Source: Novosphingobium nitrogenifigens DSM 19370 (GTDB taxonomy: Bacteria; Pseudomonadota; Alphaproteobacteria; Sphingomonadales; Sphingomonadaceae). From it: 64,000 nt of DNA. The DNA is taken from positions 709,929 through 773,928 of the forward strand of contig NZ_GL876926.1 in the NCBI RefSeq assembly GCF_000192575.1. Reading direction: 5' to 3'. Below, piece after piece: positions 7,702 to 16,117 of the stretch. The position numbers were made by a program, and so were the translations under genes. The notes beneath the pieces are model-generated. The model was given only the letters and a program-made list of their open reading frames with translations. It was not told the DNA's origin and did not search any database. Within the stretch, counting starts at the first letter, position 1. Every line of letters starts with the position of its first letter.

Positions 7702-9050
7702 GCCGCGATGCGTGCCCGTGCGGCGGCGGCCTGTTCGGGCAGGCCGAGCGCATCGTAGACGCGGGCAAGCGTGGTGTTGAGCGGGACGCCGCGTGGATCG
7801 TGAACCCGGCGCAGTTCGAGCGCCTGTTGCGCGTCCGCCCATGCGCCCGCCTTGACCTGCGCATCGAGCAGCACCAGCGCGAAAAGGTCGCGTTGGGCAT
7901 GGCTGCCGCCCAGATGGGAAAGGCGCGGCACCGCATCGCCGAGCAGGGCGACCGCCCGGACATGGTCGCCGCGCGCATGGGCGACGAGCCCCCGTGCCAG
8001 CGGGAGCGCGGCGTCGCGCCAGATGGGATCGCCTTCCGCCCTGTCGGCGGCCTGCTCCAGCGCGGCGAGCAAGGTATCGGCCTCTGCGCGTCCGGCGCGG
8101 GCGAGGCCATAGGCATATTGCACCGAAAGGAACGGCAACAGGGTGTCGGTCGCGCGGGGCGCCAGCCATTCGCCCAGATCCGCCCAGCGCGTGCCGACAT
8201 CGACCCCCGACGCCTCGAGCCGGGCCAGCATCGAGACGGCGCCGACCTGATCCTGCGAATAGCTTTTGTCATAGGCCCAGATCTGCATGTCATAGAGCCC
8301 GAGGACCGTGGCGAATTCCCCCTTGCTGAGATGAAAGAGGGCAAGGTGCCACCACAAGTGCGTCACCATGAAGCTGTTGAGATTTTGCCAGCCCGAAGAC
8401 CATTGCGTCAGCGCGGCAAGGCCTTCGTCGATCTGTCCGCGCGTCAACCAGACATGGGCAAGCGCGTGCTGCGCCCAGGGATCGGTGGGCGCGACGCCGA
8501 GGCCCGCCCATGCGGCCTTTTCCGCCTCGTCGAGCAAGTGCAGCTGTTCATAGGCGAAAGCGAGCATCCCGCCGAGATAGGGCAAGTCTCCCTCGCTGTG
8601 ATGGACAGCGAGGGCGGCGCGCAGCATTCCGGCAAATTCGCCCCGGTTGAAATGATGATATTGCAAGAGCTTGAGCGCGGCTAGGTCGCGCGGCGACTGC
8701 GCCACGATCGTGTCGAGCGTGGTGATGGTGCCGTCGATGTCTCCAGCGATCCATTGCCGCAACACTTCGATCCAGAGCACTTCGCGCGATGTCAGGGCGT
8801 CGCGCCCGGCCGCCTCGCGCGCGGCGGCGAGAAAGGGCTCGGCATGGGTTTCCGCCCCGCTCGTCTCGGCAAGGAGGTGCAAGATCCCTGCAAATGTCGC
8901 GACCATGGCTGGCATGGGCGCGGCCGTGACATCGAGAATGCCTAGAATGCGTGTCTCGTAGGAGATCAGTCCGCCGATGAAAGCGTCGATCGCTGTCAGT
9001 GCGGTGGCGTCTGCGCCGGTCACGGGATTGCCGAGAAAATCGGAGGTCAT
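7698..9050 (-). CDS. TTC38-like tetratricopeptide repeat protein
   Basis: About 450-residue soluble helical-repeat protein resembling the TTC38 family: HALAHVWLTRGQIDEGLAAL and the His/Trp-rich VTHLWWHLALFHLSKGEF stretch are the clearest marks. There is no signal peptide. Its role is unknown in bacteria; here its position between an exported hydrolase and the transporter suggests a scaffold or accessory function in uptake or processing of the same substrate. I prefer the ATG at 9050, because MTSDFLGNPV matches the usual family beginning; ATG 9077 is an in-frame alternative that would overlap the hydrolase gene by 20 bp. Neither has a strong ribosome-binding site. Its stop overlaps the next gene's ATG by 4 nt. 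Confidence 0.8.
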   Translation of the reverse strand: MTSDFLGNPVTGADATALTAIDAFIGGLISYETRILGILDVTAAPMPAMVATFAGILHLLAETSGAETHAEPFLAAAREAAGRDALTSREVLWIEVLRQWIAGDIDGTITTLDTIVAQSPRDLAALKLLQYHHFNRGEFAGMLRAALAVHHSEGDLPYLGGMLAFAYEQLHLLDEAEKAAWAGLGVAPTDPWAQHALAHVWLTRGQIDEGLAALTQWSSGWQNLNSFMVTHLWWHLALFHLSKGEFATVLGLYDMQIWAYDKSYSQDQVGAVSMLARLEASGVDVGTRWADLGEWLAPRATDTLLPFLSVQYAYGLARAGRAEADTLLAALEQAADRAEGDPIWRDAALPLARGLVAHARGDHVRAVALLGDAVPRLSHLGGSHAQRDLFALVLLDAQVKAGAWADAQQALELRRVHDPRGVPLNTTLARVYDALGLPEQAAAARARIAA

Positions 9051-9057
9051 GAAAGGG

Positions 9058-10017
9058 TCAACCGAAATGGGTTTCATCAAGAAAGGTGATGGCGTCGGCA
9101 GCCGAGCGGGCGGGGATTTCCCACTGCGGCAAATGACCGACCCTGGGATAGATCACCAGACGCGAACCAGGAATGGCCTGATGAAAACGATGCGCGGCAT
9201 CGACCGCGATCAACTGGTCGTCTTCACCCCACAGGATCAGCGTGGGCACCGCGATCTTCGCCAGAAGTTCGGGAGAAGCCGCAACCGATCCGGGGCGAGC
9301 GGACATCAGGATGGGGCGATGGCCGGGAAACCGTTGCAGGTCGGCCCATCGCTGAATGAACGGCTCGGTCAGTACCGATTGATCGACGACATCCTTCTTC
9401 AACCCCTCGCGGATGAGCGGCGTGTTGTCGATTGAGGCCAGCAGGGCACGGCCCAGACGATACTGCATCAGGCGAAAGGCGAGCGGCGGTTTCTGCAATT
9501 GGGCCGAAGGCCATCCGGCTGCATCGACAAGGATCAGCCGGGCGATCCGTTCGGGATGATGCGTGGCCCAGTTCCACGCAACGCCGCCGCCCATCGAATT
9601 GCCCGCAACCGCAATCCCGGACAGTCCGAGCTTGCTTGCAAAGCGTTCGACCGCCTCGGTCATGCTGTCGGGCGATGCGATGAAACCGGCAGGCGCGGCG
9701 CTGAGCCCGTGTCCGGGCAAGTCGAGCGCGATCACCCGATACTTGCCCGAAAGCGGCGCGGCCCAACCGTCCCACGAAAACGCATTGTCGCCGAACCCGT
9801 GCAGCAACAGGACGACCGGGGCATCGGCGGGGCCGCTCTCCAGATAGTGGAGCACCAGTCCCCCGCCCAGATCCGCATAGTGCGAATTGGGGCGGCCATA
9901 GCGGACCTTGAGCGTTTCGGCCGCGAAGTCCGGCGCGCGCAGGGCGAGCCAGGCTCCCCCCGCGGCGAGAGAAAGGAGGCCTGCCAGCGATCCGGCAATC
10001 AGGGAGAATTTCCGCAA
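9058..10017 (-). CDS. Membrane-anchored or exported alpha/beta hydrolase
   Basis: 319-residue alpha/beta-fold hydrolase. Residues 5-25 form an N-terminal signal or anchor helix (MRKFSLIAGSLAGLLSLAAG), so the catalytic domain should be periplasmic or membrane-tethered. The fold is shown by HGFGDNAFSW (oxyanion region), GNSMGGG (nucleophile elbow Ser), the acid Asp in LWGEDDQLI and the catalytic His in VGHLPQWE. It resembles esterases and C-C bond hydrolases, but the substrate cannot be read from the sequence. It lies directly downstream of the TonB-dependent receptor (53-nt gap), as if it processes the imported compound before the binding protein takes it. Some ambiguity remains whether the helix is cleaved. 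Confidence 0.85.
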   Translation of the reverse strand: MRKFSLIAGSLAGLLSLAAGGAWLALRAPDFAAETLKVRYGRPNSHYADLGGGLVLHYLESGPADAPVVLLLHGFGDNAFSWDGWAAPLSGKYRVIALDLPGHGLSAAPAGFIASPDSMTEAVERFASKLGLSGIAVAGNSMGGGVAWNWATHHPERIARLILVDAAGWPSAQLQKPPLAFRLMQYRLGRALLASIDNTPLIREGLKKDVVDQSVLTEPFIQRWADLQRFPGHRPILMSARPGSVAASPELLAKIAVPTLILWGEDDQLIAVDAAHRFHQAIPGSRLVIYPRVGHLPQWEIPARSAADAITFLDETHFG

Positions 10018-10070
10018 GGATTGAGACCTCTTGTGCTGGATTGAAAAAGGGCCGGATCAGAAGTGCCAAA

Positions 10071-12359
10071 TCAGAAATGATACCCAAGCTGGATGCCGTA
10101 CGTGCCGGGGCGACCGGGCTGGGCAACCCTGGCGTTGGGCAGGAAGTAGTTGCGGACGAGATCGTAGCGGGTGTTGAAGATGTTGCGGCCATAAAGACCG
10201 ACCGACCATTTCCCTTCAGCCGGGCGCAGGGTCAGGTTGGCGTTGACGATCCAGCGCGCAGGCAGGTCGTAAGCCGCGCCAAGGAATGAGGGCAGCTTCG
10301 AGCGCCAGGCATAGTCGCCTGCCGCTTCGACGATGTAATCCCCGGCGGGGATCGTCGCGGTGACGCTGCCCTGATAGCTCCAGTGCGCGATCGGCAACGA
10401 TTGTCCGGCATAGCTGATCGTGGAGGCGGAATAGCTGCCCGCCGATCCCTGCAATGAATTGGGATCGACCGCGTCGTAACGGATATATTCGCCGCCCTTG
10501 TACGAGCCCGACTGGGTGATGCGCAGTCCCTTGACCGGGGTCACGACCACTTCGGCCTCGGCGCCATAGATGCGCGACTTGGGCGCGTTGGTGATGCGTC
10601 CAATGAGGCCGGTCTGCTCGCTGAGCACGGTGCCAAGCACCTGCTGGTTGCGGTAGTCGTAATAGAACCCCGCGACATTGAGGCGGAACGCCCGCGAGAT
10701 GTCGCCCTTGAATCCCAGTTCATACGCGTAAAGTACTTCGGGCTGAAACGCGTCGATCTGGTTCTGGTAGGGTGAGTTGTAGGCGGTATAGCCCCCTGAT
10801 TTCACTCCCCGGCTGGCATTGGCATAGATCAGGATGCCGGTCTTGGGGCGGTATTCGATGCCGACTTTGCCCGAAACTTCGTCGAAGCCGGTGTTGCGAT
10901 CGCCGTCGGCAAAGGTCGGATAGAGCCAGGTAAGCGGGGTCGATGCCGAATAGGCGCCGATGTCGGTCGCAAAGCCGCGCAGGCGGCGGTCTTCGTGTTC
11001 GTACCGGATGCCGCCGATCAGGGTGATGGCCGGGGTCACATGATAGTTGACCTGGCCAAAGCCGCTGATGGAATCGACGATCTGGCGGAAATGGGTGTTG
11101 GTGACGATCCCGAGGCTGTTGGTGAAGTCGGATTCGAACCCGTCTTTTTGCAACTGGTGGGAGTAATAGACGCCGCCGACCCAGTCGAGCTTGCCCGGAC
11201 GCGACGAGGATAGCCGCAGTTCCTGGGAGAAGACGTGTTCGTTGCCATACCAGAATTCCTCGGACTCGTTGGCGGCCGAGGCGTCCCAGGATTGCAGTTC
11301 GGCGCGACGGAAATAGTCGTAGGCGGTGATGCTGGTCAGGCGGATCGCGTCGCTGAGGTCGATGGCGGCATTGATGCTGCCCCCTTGCGTCATGTTGTCG
11401 CGGCCCGGCTTTGCATTCGCCGACCACCCGAACGACGAGGTGAATTGCGGCGTGAAACCCCAGCCGGTCGCATGGATATTGGTATCGGCGGGAATGATCG
11501 CGCCGGGCGTTCCGACGCCATAGCCGCCCGTCTGGAAATCGTTGGTCAGGTAGAGGCCGACCAGATCGGATTTGTCATAGCCGCCGTGAACCGAAACCGT
11601 GATTGTCGCCGCCGACGAGGGGCGCCATTCCAGCGTCGCTTTGCCGAACGTGCGGTTGGCGTCGCCAAGGCTCTGGTTGGTGTCGCGATTGTACTGGAAT
11701 CCGCCGCCCTGTTCGCTGACGGCGCTGACACGGAAACGCAGCGTGTCGCTCAGCGGGCCGGAGATATAGGCTTCGCCCTTGAAGGCATCGTACTTGCCGT
11801 ATTCGAGATTGATACCGGCCGAAAGCTGGGCGGTCGGCGTGCGCGAGACGAAATTGATGGCGCCGCCGGTGGTATTGCGCCCGTAAAGCGTCCCCTGGGG
11901 CCCGCGCAGCACTTCGACGCGGTCGATGTCGAACAACGCGCTCTGCGTCATGGCCGGGACCGGATAGGCGACATCGTCGATATAGATACCGACCGTGGGT
12001 GCGTTGTTCGAGGCATAGTCGTCAAAGCCGACGCCGCGCAGCCGGAACTGCGGCTGTCCGCCGCCGAATGCAGGGACGATTTCGAGGTTGGGAACCTGAT
12101 CCTGCAACTGGTTGACGTTGGTGATGCCGCGCTTGGAAAGCTGGTCGCCGGTCAGGACGGTAAGAGCAATGCCGGTGTTCTGGGCCGGTTCGGCGCGGCG
12201 CTGTGCGGTGACGACAATGTCGTCGTTTGCCAGAGACGCTTGCGCGGCCGAAGTCTGGGTGGGGGTGGCCGGTTCGGGCGCGGCATCGGCGTGGGCAAGC
12301 GTTGGCAGGGTGGCAAGGGCGAGCAGGCTCGCCGTCGTCGTCAAGCGGTGAACAGTCAT
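10071..12359 (-). CDS. TonB-dependent outer-membrane receptor
   Basis: 762-residue TonB-dependent receptor for energised uptake across the outer membrane. A Sec signal peptide ends around THAHADA-like residues 20-26 (LATLPTLAHADA). A TonB-box-like DDIVVTAQR follows at about residue 48, then a plug domain (VLTGDQLSKRGI, VEVLRGPQGTLYGRNTTGGAINF) and a 22-strand barrel ending in the aromatic GYHF expected of an outer-membrane protein. The family in sphingomonads is very broad (siderophores, vitamins, glycans, aromatics, peptides). No iron-specific neighbours are present; the adjacent peptide-type ABC importer and hydrolase suggest an organic substrate, but this is inference. It is the first gene of a six-gene minus-strand run. 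Confidence 0.93.
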   Translation of the reverse strand: MTVHRLTTTASLLALATLPTLAHADAAPEPATPTQTSAAQASLANDDIVVTAQRRAEPAQNTGIALTVLTGDQLSKRGITNVNQLQDQVPNLEIVPAFGGGQPQFRLRGVGFDDYASNNAPTVGIYIDDVAYPVPAMTQSALFDIDRVEVLRGPQGTLYGRNTTGGAINFVSRTPTAQLSAGINLEYGKYDAFKGEAYISGPLSDTLRFRVSAVSEQGGGFQYNRDTNQSLGDANRTFGKATLEWRPSSAATITVSVHGGYDKSDLVGLYLTNDFQTGGYGVGTPGAIIPADTNIHATGWGFTPQFTSSFGWSANAKPGRDNMTQGGSINAAIDLSDAIRLTSITAYDYFRRAELQSWDASAANESEEFWYGNEHVFSQELRLSSSRPGKLDWVGGVYYSHQLQKDGFESDFTNSLGIVTNTHFRQIVDSISGFGQVNYHVTPAITLIGGIRYEHEDRRLRGFATDIGAYSASTPLTWLYPTFADGDRNTGFDEVSGKVGIEYRPKTGILIYANASRGVKSGGYTAYNSPYQNQIDAFQPEVLYAYELGFKGDISRAFRLNVAGFYYDYRNQQVLGTVLSEQTGLIGRITNAPKSRIYGAEAEVVVTPVKGLRITQSGSYKGGEYIRYDAVDPNSLQGSAGSYSASTISYAGQSLPIAHWSYQGSVTATIPAGDYIVEAAGDYAWRSKLPSFLGAAYDLPARWIVNANLTLRPAEGKWSVGLYGRNIFNTRYDLVRNYFLPNARVAQPGRPGTYGIQLGYHF

Positions 12360-12379
12360 GGTTTCCCCCCAAGGCTGAA

Positions 12380-12395
12380 ATCGCGGATCCGCGAT
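12380..12395. promoter_or_regulatory. Perfect 16-bp palindrome in receptor leader
   Basis: The sequence ATCGCGGATCCGCGAT is a perfect palindrome 20 nt upstream of the receptor start codon and downstream of the proposed promoter. It could be the operator of a dimeric repressor of the uptake operon, or an RNA hairpin near the ribosome-binding site. Confidence 0.45.
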
Positions 12396-12431
12396 GGTGT
12401 GATGGTTGCGGTCTGTGCGCCTCTTGAATGA

Positions 12432-12458
12432 CTATTAATTTGGTAGAGATAAAGTCAA
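12432..12458 (-). promoter_or_regulatory. Candidate promoter of the uptake operon
   Basis: On the minus strand TTGACT (12458-12453) and TAATAG (12437-12432) are separated by 15 nt, in a strikingly AT-rich stretch for this genome, about 75-100 nt upstream of the receptor gene. The spacer is shorter than ideal, so the assignment is tentative. Confidence 0.4.
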
Positions 12459-12695
12459 GTTTTGCTTTAGGCTGTGATAGCCCCAGCATGTCGCAGCGCC
12501 GCGAGGCCGCTTCCGCACCGCAAGATGGGGCGGCGGAGCAGCCTGCGCGGGCAGCGGCCATGGAAAGCTACCCTGCACTGTGCCGCCCCCTTGCCCGAAG
12601 GCAGGAACGCGGCAAGGGGATGGTATTGTATTTCAAGAACCTGTCCAGCGGGGACGGAAAGGAGTGGTTTGCCGGCCCTGCTGGCAGGAGGAGCG

Positions 12696-13520
12696 TCAGC
12701 GCAAGCCGAACCCGAGCGCATGAAGGGCCGACTTGAGCCGGTCCCTGCCGTTGAGCGTCGCAGCATTTCGGCCGCGTGCCGCCACCAGCGCGCGCCAGCC
12801 GACGGGGTTTTGTCCTTGCTCCTTTTGAAAGACGCGCGCGGTTTCGTCGAAGCGGGCGATGCCCTCCCGCTGCGCTTCGAGCGCATAGGCTTTATGGTGA
12901 AGAACGACGTCCTGGGGCAGGCGCGGCTTGACTGCGGCAGGGCGCGCAGGGTCAGGATGACCGACGACGAGCCCGAACACGACGGCCGCACCCCTGGGCA
13001 ATCCGGCAAGGGCCGCAACGTCTTCGGGCCGGTTGCGCAGGCCGCCGATATAGACCGTCCCCAGACCGAGCGATTCTGCTGCGACAACGGCATTCTGGGC
13101 GGCAAGGGCCGCATCGATCGCGGCAAGGGTGAAGCCTTCGAGATAGTCGTATCCCTCAGCCGCTTCGCCGAGGTCGCCGCTGATGAGCGTGGCGCGGGCA
13201 AGGTCTGCCACCCAGAGCAGGATCAGCGGGGCTTCGACGATATGCTTTTGCCCACCGGCAAGCTCGGCCAGGCGTTCGCGCCGGGCCGCATCCTCGACGG
13301 CGACCACGCTCCAGAGTTGCAGGTTGGACGACGTTGCAGCCGACTGGGCCGCGGCGACGAGCGTCTCGATCGTTCCTGCGGGCAGGGGGTCGGGAAGATA
13401 GGCGCGGACCGACCGGTGCGAGAGCAACTGGTCGATGACCGGATTGGAGTGGACCGATGCAGGTGCATCGGCGCCATAGCGAAGCGTCAAGGCATCGGGG
13501 CGGGGATCATCGAGAGCCAT
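12696..13520 (-). CDS. Nitroreductase-family NAD(P)H:FMN oxidoreductase
   Basis: 274-residue flavin oxidoreductase resembling the NfsA/FRP group. Family marks are the opening HRSVRAYLPDPLPAGTIETLV with the FMN-binding HRSxR, the ATSSNLQLW dimer/flavin segment, AALAAQNAVVAAESLGLGTVYIGGLRN, and VFGLVVGHPD; the C-terminal extension (residues 200-274) is typical of NfsA-like enzymes. Such proteins reduce quinones, nitro groups or flavins using NADPH; the natural substrate is not evident. The start is taken at ATG 13520 (MALDDPRP); upstream in-frame sequence lacks family similarity. It is transcribed divergently from the efflux operon. Confidence 0.85.
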   Translation of the reverse strand: MALDDPRPDALTLRYGADAPASVHSNPVIDQLLSHRSVRAYLPDPLPAGTIETLVAAAQSAATSSNLQLWSVVAVEDAARRERLAELAGGQKHIVEAPLILLWVADLARATLISGDLGEAAEGYDYLEGFTLAAIDAALAAQNAVVAAESLGLGTVYIGGLRNRPEDVAALAGLPRGAAVVFGLVVGHPDPARPAAVKPRLPQDVVLHHKAYALEAQREGIARFDETARVFQKEQGQNPVGWRALVAARGRNAATLNGRDRLKSALHALGFGLR

Positions 13521-13652
13521 GATGGTGCGATCTTTTCTGCATGAGGAGGAGGCGAAAGAGGGAAAGTCCTCGTTTGAAATGTAGTTTTTCCCGGGCCCGC
13601 CCGAAACCGAGAATTTTTCAACGGTCTGCAACCTGATCTGACGTTGCATATT

Positions 13653-13658
13653 TATAAT
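13653..13658 (+). promoter_or_regulatory. Candidate -10 element of efflux operon
   Basis: A perfect TATAAT lies 56 nt upstream of the TolC-like start, in an AT-rich pocket within the 194-bp divergent region. No good -35 is found at 17 nt. A TTGCGCAA palindrome (13660-13667) just downstream could be a regulator site. Confidence 0.35.
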
Positions 13659-13714
13659 GTTGCGCAAGCGTTCCGAACTTGGCGCTGCATCGGCCTGCGG
13701 TATAGCCGGGAATC

Positions 13715-15124
13715 GTGAGGGGTCTTCGTTTCCTTGGGCTGTTGGTTTGCCCGGCGCTTGTCGTCGGTCTGGACGGGTGCGTTCGTGTCCCGCCCGCGCC
13801 GATCGATCTTCCATCGCGCGCAGCGGCACGCACCGATGCGCCGCTCGATCGTGCCGAAGTCGACCGGCGGGCGGCTCTGCTCGCGCCCGACGTGCCGCAT
13901 CCGACTGATGGGCTCGACCGGCTTGCCCTGCTTGCGGCGATCATGGTGCAGGACCCGCGCGTCGAGGCGGCCCGTGCGGCCCTGGAAGGCGCACGACGTG
14001 ACGCCCGTCTGGCGCACAAGGCCGCATCCCCGACGCTCACGCTCAGCAGCGAATACGCCAACGATCCCACGACTTCTTCGCCGTGGTTGATCGGGGGCGC
14101 GTTCGACCTGCCGCTCGATTACGGTGGGCGGCGTGAAGGGCGTATTCGCGGGGCCGAACTCGGCGTCGTCGGCGCTCGGTACGATCTTGCCGAAACGGTC
14201 TGGAGCGAGCGTGTCGCCGCTCAGCGCGCCTTGATCGATGTCCTCGCGGGCGAGCGTCAGGTTGCGCTCGGCACGGCCCTTGTCGGCATGATCGATCGCC
14301 AGATCGCGGCAATGGACCGTCGCGCGGCAGCGGGCGAAATCGCACCGCTCGACCTTGCCCCGGTACGCGCGCAGCGGGCAGCTGCTGCCCGTGCGCTCGA
14401 CGACGCCCATGCGCGGGTGCGCGGGGGTAGGGCTGCGATTGCCGGAGTGCTGGGGGTTCCGGTATCGGCGCTCGACGGGATCGGCTTTATTTGGCCCGAC
14501 TTCGACCAGTCCCCGATGATCGCAGCGGTGGAGCGGGAGGACGTGCGCGCCGCCTTGCCTCATCGCGCCGACATCCTGCGCACGATGGTTGCCTACGATC
14601 AGGCGGAAGCGGCCTTGCAGGTGGAGATCGCCAAGCAGGTGCCGACGGTCAGTCTGGGGCCGGGCTACACTTGGGAACGCGGGCTGGTGAAATGGCCGGT
14701 CAACGTCAATCTCCAGATGCCTTCGTTCGATTTCAACCGCTCGGCCATTGCGGCGGCACAGGCGCATCGAGCGACAGCCGGGCAGGCGGTCGAAGCCGCG
14801 CTGGCCAATGCGCAGGCCGCGATCGAAACGGCGGCGAGCGAACGGCGCGCCGCTGCACTCGCCTATGCCCGGATCATGCGCGAGGAAGTGCCGCAAGCCC
14901 GCCTCGCCGCCGATCGCGCAGACGACCGCTTGCGTTTGGGGGCGATCGGACGGGCGGACTGGGCGGCGTTGAAAAGCGGCGACATCGCGGCGCGGCTTGC
15001 TGCCATCGATGCGCTGACCCGGCTGCGGCAAGCACAGATCGCCCTTGAGGACAGTCTGCGCCGTCCGCTCGACGGGCCGGAAACGCATGTCGCCGCCGCG
15101 ACATTATGGGGGAACAGACCGTGA
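13715..15124 (+). CDS. TolC-family outer-membrane efflux protein (lipoprotein)
   Basis: 469-residue outer-membrane factor of a tripartite RND pump. The N-terminal hydrophobic stretch ends in a lipobox-like GLDGC (Cys22), so it is probably a lipoprotein like OprM/CusC. Helical hairpins with many Ala/Arg and the repeated pattern of the OEP family (PTLTLSSEYANDP near 80-95, and PTVSLGPGYTWERG with FDFNRS near 310-340) cover two internal repeats. The start is a GTG at 13715 (MRGLRFLGLL); no nearer start would keep the signal sequence. It is the first gene of a three-gene operon; its stop overlaps the adaptor start by 4 nt. Confidence 0.85.
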   Translation: MRGLRFLGLLVCPALVVGLDGCVRVPPAPIDLPSRAAARTDAPLDRAEVDRRAALLAPDVPHPTDGLDRLALLAAIMVQDPRVEAARAALEGARRDARLAHKAASPTLTLSSEYANDPTTSSPWLIGGAFDLPLDYGGRREGRIRGAELGVVGARYDLAETVWSERVAAQRALIDVLAGERQVALGTALVGMIDRQIAAMDRRAAAGEIAPLDLAPVRAQRAAAARALDDAHARVRGGRAAIAGVLGVPVSALDGIGFIWPDFDQSPMIAAVEREDVRAALPHRADILRTMVAYDQAEAALQVEIAKQVPTVSLGPGYTWERGLVKWPVNVNLQMPSFDFNRSAIAAAQAHRATAGQAVEAALANAQAAIETAASERRAAALAYARIMREEVPQARLAADRADDRLRLGAIGRADWAALKSGDIAARLAAIDALTRLRQAQIALEDSLRRPLDGPETHVAAATLWGNRP

Positions 15125-16113
15125 AGCGATGGCAGGGAGCCATGCTCCTGGGGGCAGGACTGGCCGTGGGGGCACTCGGCATGCGTCTTGCCGAGCCCCT
15201 GTTCGAAACCGATGCCTCCGACGCGGCTACGGCTCCCGCTTCGGCGGTGGGTGGTGGACTTCATGTCGAGGACAAGGTGCAGAACGAGGCAGGGCTGCGT
15301 CTTGCCAGGCTTGAAGGGACAAGCAAGCCGGGCGCTTCGGACGGCTTCGCGCGGGCACTCGACCTTTCGCCACTGGCCGCGATTGCCTCGGACATTGCCG
15401 CTGCAACGGCCGCGCACGATGCGTCGGCGCGGGAACTGGCTCGTCTTGCCGGGCTGGTCGCCGCCGATGCGGGGGCTTCCCGGCGCGATCTTGATGCTGC
15501 ACGAGCGCAGGAAGGACAGGATCGCGCAAGGCTGACACTCGCCTGCGAGCGGCCGACACTCGAATTCGGGGCCGGTCTCGGGCGCCTTGGATGCGCGGCC
15601 ATGGCAAAGCTGGCGGCGCAGGCCGCGCGAGGCGACCTTGCGATTGTCCGCCTCGATTTTCCCGATGGACCGGTTCCCGACGGTGCCGAGGTGGACCTCG
15701 ACCTCGGGCCCGATGGAGCGCGTATTGCGGTGCATGTGCTCGGCCCCGCGATTGCCGGGGATACGCAGTTGCAGACCGCCGGGACACTTGCCCTCGTCCA
15801 TGGGGCAGCCGCTCATGCGACCGGCGTCGGCCGGATCATCGGCGCGCATCGGGCAACCGGCAGCGCCCGCGCTGGGATGATCGTCCCGCGCGAGGCGATC
15901 GTTCGCGCGGACGGAACCATTCAGGTCTATCGCGCTACCGGGCCGGAGGATTTCGAGCGCGTGCCGCTGGAACGGGCCGAAGCGGTACCGTCGGGCTGGT
16001 TCGTTCCGGCGGGTGGACGGCTGAAATCCGGCGACCGCATCGTGGTTGCGGGGGCTGGCACTTTGCTGGGGCTGGAACGCTCGGCGTCCGGCGGCCAGAG
16101 CGGGGACGACTGA
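15121..16113 (+). CDS. Atypical RND periplasmic adaptor (membrane fusion protein)
   Basis: 330-residue probable adaptor linking the RND pump and TolC-like protein. A signal/anchor helix covers residues 5-22. The C-terminal 90 residues resemble the membrane-proximal domain of CusB/CzcB adaptors (VPREAIVRADGTIQVYRATG, FERVPLERAEAV, GGRLKSGDRIVVAGA). The N-terminal half is Ala-rich helix but lacks the recognisable paired lipoyl half-motifs of ordinary adaptors, and is short. The GTG at 15121 is chosen because GGGGGA lies 7 nt upstream; ATG 15106 has no such site. It sits between the TolC-like gene (4-nt overlap) and the RND gene (4-nt gap), which is the main evidence for its role. Confidence 0.75.
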   Translation: MKRWQGAMLLGAGLAVGALGMRLAEPLFETDASDAATAPASAVGGGLHVEDKVQNEAGLRLARLEGTSKPGASDGFARALDLSPLAAIASDIAAATAAHDASARELARLAGLVAADAGASRRDLDAARAQEGQDRARLTLACERPTLEFGAGLGRLGCAAMAKLAAQAARGDLAIVRLDFPDGPVPDGAEVDLDLGPDGARIAVHVLGPAIAGDTQLQTAGTLALVHGAAAHATGVGRIIGAHRATGSARAGMIVPREAIVRADGTIQVYRATGPEDFERVPLERAEAVPSGWFVPAGGRLKSGDRIVVAGAGTLLGLERSASGGQSGDD

Positions 16114-16117
16114 GCCG

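Larger units (their letters stand above)
12360..12695. other. Intergenic region between nitroreductase and receptor genes
   Basis: This 336-bp gap holds the candidate promoter and palindrome of the receptor operon at its left end. Its right part is GC-rich with one clear inverted repeat (CCCCTTGCC 12587-12595 and GGCAAGGGG 12611-12619) that lacks a U-run. I see no convincing gene and no recognisable riboswitch core in it. Confidence 0.5.

Noticed and set aside
5899-7758. A 619-codon plus-strand open frame opposite the receptor-permease fusion
   Set aside because: The minus strand encodes clear SBP_bac_5 and DppB motifs over the same bases. The plus frame has low-complexity composition and no domain.
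12467-12695. Possible riboswitch (cobalamin or other) upstream of the TonB receptor
   Set aside because: I looked for the B12-box and other core words on the minus strand and did not find them; only an inverted repeat without switch features is present.
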